In this document: positions 7,308-13,214 of the stretch, one piece after another
Numbering within the stretch: the first letter of the stretch is position 1
Layout of the letters: every line of letters begins with the position of its first letter
From: Ectocarpus siliculosus
Lineage: Eukaryota > Sar > Phaeophyceae > Ectocarpales > Ectocarpaceae
Assembly (NCBI GenBank): GCA_000310025.1
Contig: FN649747.1
Location: forward strand, 420,952-434,165
Length of the DNA stretch: 13,214 nucleotides
Reading direction: 5' to 3'
Translations under genes and position numbers: made by a program
Notes under the pieces: model-generated
Databases searched by the model: none
Seen by the model: only the letters and a program-made list of their open reading frames with translations
What the model was told of the DNA's origin: nothing

Positions 7308-10300
7308 CTACGGATTCAGCGCTCTAAGCCGCGGGTCCGAGGCCAGCTTTGCGTCCACGTCGGCGTACTTCTTGAGAGCGTTCTCCTCGTGCTGGACCAG
7401 CCTTTGCTCCAGCACCTGAGTACGGTACAAGGATCACCCGAGGCGGGAGTTGTTGGTCGATCGATCGCGGTGGTGGTGGGCAACAGTAGACTATTAGTAG
7501 CCTCTGCAGCGATTGGTGGCAACAAGAATTGTGTTGGTCAATAGGCCGGCATCGCACGGGACACTCACGTAGACCACACGGCCTACCGACATTCGACAAC
7601 AACGTCATCCACCCTTCATTTCTCCCGAACGACGCATGTACACTACGCACTCCAATCGAAAAACAAAGCGATTCGGGAGGAGTGACAACAACAACTATTA
7701 ATAACTCTGTTTTCCTTCCGCATATCATCGGTGCGTATGAATGAACCTATGCATACGCCCGGTGCTCTCACTTTAGAACTTTGCAACACAACAGGTCCTC
7801 CAAGGAGAGCCCGAACGTACTTGACGCGAAAAGGAACAACGATGATAACTGTACGAAATTGGATAGGTCGCCCGCCCAATACGTTGATCTTCTTGCTTGT
7901 TCCCTGTCAAGAGTAGAGGGCGGCATCTCCATGACGCTTTTGATTCTGAACCGTGGCTTCCAGGGAAGCGCGACTCACCCACGACGACGACGACAACGAC
8001 GACTCGCTCTTATTTTCACCTGTATTCTGAACATCGCCTCCGAGCAGAATATCTCGAACTCTTCCTCTGCGTTGGCGTCGTTGTCGCGCTGGTTTCGCTG
8101 GAACGCCGCCTGCTTCTTCGCCAGCGCCGCCGTCTCTTCGTTGAGGCGGGAGTTGATGATGTTGGCGCGTTCCTGTTGTCGTGTCATCGATATCGTCGAC
8201 GGAGGGGTTTCAGAGGCGTCGTGTTTCAAGGCGCGCAGGGGGGGGGGACGAGGTGATCAACTTTAACATAACAGAGAGAGAAGAAAGGCTGACTCACAAG
8301 TGGACATACATGTCAACTTTTTCGATCCCGTCTCCACCCTACAAATGAAAAATCGATGAACATTGTTCGCCTGCTTCTCTTTGGACTGGAAATGTAGCTC
8401 TCAACATACGCTGCAGCACTGACTCAAGGTGGTTGAAAACTTATTTTTTCTCCATGAATCCCTGAAGCCTACCAAAGGCGGCGCGTATCTCGAGCTCGAG
8501 CCTCGATCATATACGTGCCATGTTATTCAAATAGGTAAAGGTATGTTGTTTCAAATATTGTAATGGGTCTTCGGAGGGCAAGTCGTACTACACCACAAGT
8601 GTCTGCCAGGCCCTCACCAAGAGGCGGTCCTTGAGGGCCTTGAGGCAGGCGTCACGGGCCCTCTGCGCGTCGGCGGAGGAGACGCTGCGGATGTCGGGCA
8701 CGTGCTGGAGGAAGGGCGTCAGGTAGTCCACCTGCCCGTTTGTTGTCACAGCAAAACGACATAAACGAGGAGTGGACGTGGGGCCGGGGGACCAGAGCAA
8801 GGGGAGGGGGGGGGGGGTGGTTACTCATAGTCGTGCATGCCGTAGTCGTTAGACCATTGATCTCGCATCCCTACAAAGCCGGGACGGAGCACGCCGGGTT
8901 ATCACCGGACCAGGCTCTCATGTCACCAAGCGCGAAGCGCCGTGAGGTATTCGGCGAGTCGCATGAAGGGTGTGCTGCATCCTGCTAAGGGTGTTCGGCA
9001 TCTTGTGTGCTTACTTCCTTGCGTACGGATGACAGCTACGTATGACTTAATTTATTTTCTGGTGCTTTCACTTCCAGAGACAGTTGTAAGCACTGTGCAA
9101 CTGCCTCGAGGAAGCTTGACCATTTTAACACAACGTGGTGCGATCATCCCCCGTTGCGCGGAGTGAGGGTTCTCGACCCCGCACAACATGATCTACTCGA
9201 CCACCATTATGGTTACCGCCAAAAAAAAAAAACGAGGTAAAAAAAAAACCGGTAACCTGGTTGCCGAGTTCACGAAGTGAATTGGCTTGTTTTACAACGT
9301 CGTTGCCAAGCGACGAAAACCCAATCCCGATGGCAAACACCGAGTGGGGGGCTTGTACAACGTCGTTGCCAAGCGACGAAAACCCAAACCCCGATGGCAA
9401 ACACCGGGGGGGGCGGCTTGTTTTACAACGTCGTTGCCAAGCGACGAAAACCCAAACCCCGATGGCAAACACCGGGGAGGGGGGGGGAGGGGGGGGTATT
9501 CATGAAAAACGCATGCCGTAGTCGTTAGACCAATGATCTCGCATCCCTACAATGCCGGGACGGAGTGATATGTCCCGTTTCGCCGGCCCACGGGTACCGC
9601 CCTGTGGGAGGGACCGATGGGAACGTGTGGGTCCTGTTGCTCATGTCACGAGCTCGGGCACCGACAGTGGAAAGCAAATTCATCGTGCCAGGCTAGACGA
9701 AAACTTGCGAGGTAAGGTTCAACACGTTTGTCAAGCTTGAGGAAAAGCGACGTCGATGGGGGATGGTAAGAGCCTCGTTCAGAGGTCCCTATTTCATCAC
9801 AAGCTACACGCCACAAGTGCCCCCCGGAAAATAGTCCGCCCGGGGGCGGTGAAAACCCGACAAAAATCACTCTGCCCCGGCATTGTAGGAATGCGAGCTC
9901 AACGGTCTGATGGCTACGGCATGCGTCTCCGTCCCGGCATCGTAGGGATGCGAGGGTCAATGGCTTTAACGACTGCGGCATGCGTTCACACGAGTGGGTA
10001 CACCCCGGGGGGCCCGGAAGAGATTATTCACCTGGTGCAGGTCGACGTCTTCCTCCACTTGCGCCATCTGTTCGGAAATTTTTTCCTGCTCCGCTCTCCT
10101 CTCGCGAGCGGTCTCGAACACCGGGCGCTCCAAGACCACCTGCCTGGAGTTTCGAGCGCGTTCGGCAAACGAGAGCACGGCGTGCGTTTGGTTCGATTTG
10201 TTTGACAAACCTTGAGCCACTTCCGGTAGAGTCAGCGAGCGGTGCGGTCGTTGTTTCCTGATTTTGGTTTTTACCGGGCTCCGTTCTGGTTCAGAACCCC

Positions 10301-13214
10301 TTTTCTCTCTGGTTCAGAACCCCTTTTCAACACTTGTGGGTTGTCGGTGCTCGACGTACAGCACGCAATACCTCTAAAGAACCTCTTTCGTTTCGTGCAG
10401 CCCTCTCTTCTTACTTTATCAGTGGTGGGAAACCAACAGGGGGTACAACGGTGTGGGTATGGAAAAAGTGTTTCAACTCTAAGATGACCAAACTCTCCAT
10501 TTCTCGGCTGCTAGCTACGTAGGTAGGTGCGTTGTAACCATCAGACCGACCGAATTCCAGTCTTTTCACCAAGTCAAGCGTTGATCGATGGTGGGGCTTG
10601 AAGAAATTCGTTGTCGAAATTTGAACTTTGGAAAATGTGCCCGGTGCTTCCGTCGGTTGAGTGACGCATGTTTGGCGTCCGTGGTAGGTAGTAAGTGGAA
10701 GGCTTTCTGTGGCTGTCCTGATGGCGACACGTTATGACTTCAGACGGTCGTGTTTCCCGGAGATGGTATGACCATGAGGGCGGAGTGCAAAGGATGGCTG
10801 CACGCGACTCGTGTCGCGAACCTTGCAAACAACCCCACAACAGCACAACAGGGTGGCTGGAAAGAAGGAACGTCCCGATAAAAAAGGGGAAAAAAAACAG
10901 TCAATCCTTTCACAAGCCGCACTGGCGCCCCGGCTGCAACACAGTCAGAATATTCTGCGCAATCCAGCTAAGAGGCGCGGCGTGTAGGGTAGGCTAATCC
11001 CGGGCCATGTTGCGGGCTTACGACTCACTCTTCCTGCCGCTGCCGGAGCTTGATCAGCTCCGCCATCTCCACATGCACGTGTCGAGCCTCCGTGAAGCAG
11101 TCCTGAGGTTCGAAACAAACCATCACGCCCGTTTTGCGCGCCACGCGACAAGTTCGATGAGAGGATGAAATTGCCTTCCTCGCAGTCATCTCCTTCTTTT
11201 TTGCTCACACTAATAATACTTGGCGTCAAAAGCCAAGAAGACCCCGGTTAGGGACTATTATGGCGGCGAAGTCGTCCGACCGAGAGTCTGTACGGGGCGT
11301 TTTTCTTGTCGATGGCAAAGTGAGTCGCTTTGGTCGATGTGGGAAGTACATTGTAGATGGTGCCGGCGCATTTTCCCCAGCATGTGCGATACACATAGCT
11401 CAACACAGAGGGAGACCCAACACCGAGGGTTTCCTAACCTCACGCACTATAGCGGTGCACCACCCGACCCTACCGTCCTCCTGTTCGCGTACAACTAATC
11501 ATAAGTTTGCCGCCCTCACTACTCCGCGTGAACCGTTTTTTGATCTCCCACCTTTTCCGCGAGGATCGCATCCTGCAACGTCTCCTCCATCTCCGCCCCC
11601 GCCGCGCCCCCGCCGGCGCCCCCGTCTCCGCCGCCGGGGGCCCCGGGACCAGCACCACCCGCCCCCCCCCGCCCGCCGCCGGCTGAGGCGTCCCCCCCTC
11701 CGATTTTCTTGGCGCCGCTTCCGCCCCCGCTGAGCTCGTAGGCGTAGGCCGCTCCGACGATGGCTCGATTGTCCTTGAAGTGCATCTGGAAGTATGTTTT
11801 TTCGCGTTGTGTGTGCTCGGGTTAGTGGAGAAACGAATAGCGTGGCCATGGCTAGCACAGTTTGTATTCATACTTCTTCGTGGATGACGCGGTGGTGTGG
11901 TTGTCGTCCACAATCCTTGCTGGGGTTGCGCATGCTGCGACAGGTGCCCCCCCCGAACCAAGATGTAGACCGAATCTTCTTCGTCTCGACACCGGCCGGC
12001 ACTTCGACGGGTCTCAGGCATCCCGCGATGAAGCAACCTCATCGTCCCAATCATTGACCTCAACAGCATCACACCATGGGACGACAGCAGCAGCAGCAAC
12101 AGCAACAGCAGCAACAACAACAACAACAACAACAACACGACAGCGATAGCGAGCAGCAACAACAACAACACAACACGACAGCGGTAGCGAGCAACAACCC
12201 GCGACTACAAGCACGAAGAACAGATCCACCCTCCAGAGTACTTCTCGCCTTTCTGACGCGGGTAACATCCCCTTCGGGGTAGTGGTACAGCGTGCGGATG
12301 CGGCCCTCCGCGAGGTAGTAGGACCTCTTCGCCACGTCCCGCTCGGCGGCCACCCCGCCCTTCCGCTCGAACTTCTCCGTCATCTTGTACACAACCTTCG
12401 AGGTACGCGTCCGTGTCGTCGGTCAGGCATTGGTTCACACGTTCGGGGGGCCCGCTGGGTTGTAAAAGAGTGGTGTTGTTCAGGCATTGGTTCACGCGCT
12501 CATTGATCTTTCGAGTTCCTCGGGCAGGGCATTTGTTTTTTCGCGTTCTGAACGCGTTCGTTGTTTCTTTCGAGGTGTCTCAGGCCGTGGCTCGCACGTT
12601 CGGTCGCTCCGTCGATCTTGATCGCCTATCTTTTCTTCGGAGAAGAAGCTTCAGCTCAAGGGGCTGGAACTGGAACAGGGGAAGACTACCAGAGGGGTGA
12701 GAGCCTCCGACCAGTACGAGAAAGTCCACCACAAGGGGTGATAACAAGTGTCTCTAGGCTGCGTAGTTGTTGCGACTGTTGTTGTAGACGATGAAGCGTT
12801 CACCCCTCGTTTCGCGCTTTTTTTTTTCCGGCACCTTGCGCGGATACCCAGTACACACGCCCCCTTTATGACTTTCGGCGAAACACCCGAAAGGAAGAAG
12901 GGACCTGAGGAACAATGTGACCACTTCTACGCCCGCGCAAAGCGACACCTGTAAATCGTTGAGATACCAAACACCGCAGTAGCTCGGAACCTTTTGTTTT
13001 CAAGCTCACCACGGGCATTGTGTCGAAGAAAAAATAAAAACCATTCATTACCACGTATATCTGTGTGTCGCCACACCCGAAAGCCTGCCACGTAGTCCAT
13101 CCCTACCCCTCCGTTTTCTGCGCGTTTCTGTAGTCGAGCATCTTGCCTTGCCATCTTCTTGACCAACAGTTTCAAATACTCTTCCCCCGCCCCCTCGCCC
13201 GCTGCCTCCTCCCC
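7308..13214 (-). CDS. DRC7: Dynein regulatory complex subunit 7 homologue, C-terminal part (5' partial, eight exons)
   Basis: DRC7 (CCDC135, FAP50) is a linker subunit of the nexin-dynein regulatory complex on axonemal doublets, where it serves ciliary motility. Exons in transcript order: 13214-13107, 12395-12249, 11785-11552, 11102-11029, 10143-10032, 8731-8618, 8172-8020 and 7415-7308 (TAG). Introns are phase 0 except the 11028-10144 intron (phase 2). The sum, 1050 bases, stays in frame and gives 349 residues; the family is usually about 850-900, so the N-terminal part lies right of the window. Diagnostic segments, compared with animal DRC7 from memory: KMTEKFERK with AERDVAKRSYYLAEGRIRTL, DCFTEARHVHVEMAELIKLR, VFETARERRAEQEK, VDYLTPFLQHV, LKALKDRLL/ERANIINSRL, FCSEAMFRIQ/VLEQRLVQHE and LASDPRLRAL. 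The last five are mostly coiled coil. The acceptor at 12396-12397 (CTCGAAG, little pyrimidine) and the donor after 12249 (GC) are the weak joints. A Gly-rich insert lies in exon 11785-11552. Confidence 0.9.
7416..8019 (-). other. DRC7 intron 8019-7416
   Basis: The donor after ATACAG is GTGAAA and the acceptor is CCGTACTCAG before GTGCTGGAG. An ACG-rich tract (plus 7980-8004) lies near the donor. No nested gene is seen; the open frames covering the middle have no conserved features. Confidence 0.85.
8173..8617 (-). other. DRC7 intron 8617-8173
   Basis: The donor is GTGAGG after CGCCTCTTG and the acceptor is ACACGACAACAG before GAACGCGCC. A run of nine G (plus strand, near 8238-8247) is the only notable feature. 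Confidence 0.85.
8833..8890 (+). repeat. Dispersed ~58-bp repeat, copy A (direct)
   Basis: It contains GCATGCCGTAGTCGTTAGAC and CTCGCATCCCTACAA, then GCCGGGACGGAGC. It matches copy B at about 9510-9565 with only a few differences. Confidence 0.88.
9285..9479 (+). repeat. Three tandem units of about 63-68 bp with a hairpin core
   Basis: Each unit contains ACAACGTCGTTGCCAAGCGA and CGAAAACCCAA, then CCCGATGGCAAACACCG. Core starts are at 9294, 9357 and 9425. Within each unit CGTCG pairs with CGACG around TTGCCAAG, and TTGCC can pair with GGCAA further on. A run of G ends the array. Confidence 0.92.
9510..9565 (+). repeat. Dispersed ~58-bp repeat, copy B (direct)
   Basis: It has the same blocks as copy A (GCATGCCGTAGTCGTTAGAC, ATGATCTCGCATCCCTACAA, TGCCGGGACGGAG). 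It directly follows the G-rich end of the three-unit array at 9285-9479. Confidence 0.88.
9871..9926 (-). repeat. Dispersed ~58-bp repeat, copy C (inverted)
   Basis: Read on the plus strand it is CCCCGGCATTGTAGGAATGC, then GAGCTCAACGGTCTGATGG, then CTACGGCATGCG. This is the reverse complement of copies A and B, with more divergence in the middle. Confidence 0.8.
9928..9986 (-). repeat. Dispersed ~58-bp repeat, copy D (inverted)
   Basis: Plus-strand blocks are TCCGTCCCGGCATCGTAGGG, ATGCGAGGGTCAATGG and ACGACTGCGGCATGCG. It is adjacent to copy C and inverted relative to copies A and B. Confidence 0.83.
10144..11028 (-). other. DRC7 intron 11028-10144 (phase 2)
   Basis: The donor is GTGAGT after CAGGAAGA and the acceptor is GAAACTCCAG before GCAGGTGG. 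The split codon GA|G (Glu) keeps frame. Apart from the short palindromic duplication near 10286 nothing stands out; the small open frames have no recognisable content. Confidence 0.85.
10286..10328. repeat. Duplicated palindromic motif
   Basis: CTGGTTCAGAACCCCTTTTC occurs at 10286-10305 and again at 10309-10328. Each copy contains the perfect inverted repeat GGTTC-A-GAACC. Confidence 0.93.
11103..11551 (-). other. DRC7 intron 11551-11103
   Basis: The donor is GTGGGA after GCGGAAAAG and the acceptor is TTTCGAACCTCAG before GACTGCTTC. No internal gene or structured repeat is seen. Confidence 0.83.
11573..11725 (-). other. Gly/Ala-rich low-complexity insert in the DRC7 exon
   Basis: Within exon 11785-11552, after MHFKDNRAIVGAAYAYELSG, about 45 residues are almost only Gly, Ala, Ser, Asp and Pro. 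They end before EMEETLQDAILAEK. The DNA is GC-only over long stretches. The frame stays open through it and the conserved DCFTEAR exon follows in phase. I do not recall such an insert in animal DRC7. Confidence 0.65.
11786..12248 (-). other. DRC7 intron 12248-11786 with CAA/CAG repeats
   Basis: The acceptor CATACTTCCAG precedes ATGCACTTC. The donor end is uncertain: the in-frame phase-0 junction after AAG (12249) has GC rather than GT. The intron contains the CAA/CAG tract at 12085-12136 and its degenerate echo to about 12200. Confidence 0.65.
12085..12200 (+). repeat. CAG/CAA repeat with a duplicated flank
   Basis: A run of CAG and CAA triplets (about 12085-12136) is followed by CACGACAGCGATAGCGAGCA. 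A second CAA run then precedes CACGACAGCGGTAGCGAGCA (about 12173-12192). The repeat and its 3' flank have been duplicated together. Confidence 0.9.
12396..13106 (-). other. DRC7 intron 13106-12396
   Basis: The donor is GTAGGG after AACGGAGGG. The acceptor is the weak CTCGAAG before GTTGTGTAC. CAGGCATTGGTTCAC occurs at plus 12423-12437 and 12481-12495. A 39-codon open stretch on the plus strand lies at 12622-12738. A missed DRC7 exon here is possible, since the acceptor is poor and DRC7 proteins have more sequence upstream of the EKF motif. Confidence 0.55.
12423..12495 (+). repeat. Short duplication next to the DRC7 acceptor
   Basis: CAGGCATTGGTTCACACG at 12423-12440 recurs as CAGGCATTGGTTCACGCG at 12481-12498. 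A weaker echo (CAGGCCGTGGCTCGCACG) lies near 12581. Confidence 0.85.

Larger units (their letters stand above)
8732..10031 (-). other. DRC7 intron 10031-8732
   Basis: This is the longest intron of the gene. The donor is GTGAAT after CTGCACCAG and the acceptor is ACAAACGGGCAG before GTGGACTAC. It carries nearly all the complex repeats of the gene: four dispersed ~58-bp copies and a three-unit tandem array, listed separately, plus G runs near 8801-8818 and 9477-9496. No transposase or reverse transcriptase fragment is visible. Confidence 0.85.

Noticed and set aside
7781-8266. 161-codon plus-strand open frame
   Set aside because: It overlaps the minus-strand DRC7 exon 8172-8020, which has clear homology and correct splice phases.
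9285-9479. CRISPR-like repeat array
   Set aside because: The units are contiguous tandem repeats without unique spacers, and lie in an intron of a eukaryotic gene.
11470-12171. 233-codon minus-strand open frame starting with a poly-Leu run
   Set aside because: The poly-Leu is the CAG/CAA repeat read out of frame. The rest overlaps the true DRC7 exon 11785-11552 in the wrong frame. It only resembles a signal or membrane segment.

Overview
The window reads as nuclear DNA of a eukaryote. Two multi-exon genes converge tail to tail, with GT-AG introns that are mostly phase 0, donors rich in GTG (GTGCGT, GTGAGT, GTGAAA) and introns of about 430 to 1300 bases. Trinucleotide repeats and homopolymers are dense, and glycine/acidic low-complexity stretches sit inside otherwise conserved domains. 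With a motile-cilium gene present, a stramenopile and most likely a brown alga (Ectocarpus-like) fits best. That assignment is inference from style, not from a marker gene.

Left part, plus strand (about 1-4632): the C-terminal 425 residues of a PP2C/PPM-type protein phosphatase in five exons (589-712, 1144-1851, 2458-2583, 3186-3341, 4468-4632). The N-terminal part with the first metal-binding motif lies left of the window. A stretch of about 160 Gly/Asp/Glu-rich residues interrupts the catalytic domain. Short tandem duplications occur throughout: a tRNA-like trio in the first intron, a duplicated stretch in intron 1852-2457, three tandem copies of the acceptor side of exon 3186-3341, two copies of its donor side, and a duplicated gene 3' end.

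Middle (4633-7307): no supportable gene. It presumably holds the two 3' UTRs and the convergent intergenic spacer.

Right part, minus strand (13214-7308): the C-terminal 349 residues of a dynein regulatory complex subunit 7 homologue (DRC7/CCDC135/FAP50) in eight exons (13214-13107, 12395-12249, 11785-11552, 11102-11029, 10143-10032, 8731-8618, 8172-8020, 7415-7308). It is a component of the nexin-dynein regulatory complex that links axonemal doublets. Its introns hold a four-copy dispersed repeat in direct and inverted orientation, a three-copy hairpin repeat, CAA/CAG repeats and a possible GC-AG splice junction.

There is no sign that the two genes act in one pathway; they are simply convergent neighbours. 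The strongest unexplained signal is the tandem duplication of splice-site-containing segments on both sides of one PP2C exon. The only upstream acceptor copy that would be read in frame has lost its AG.
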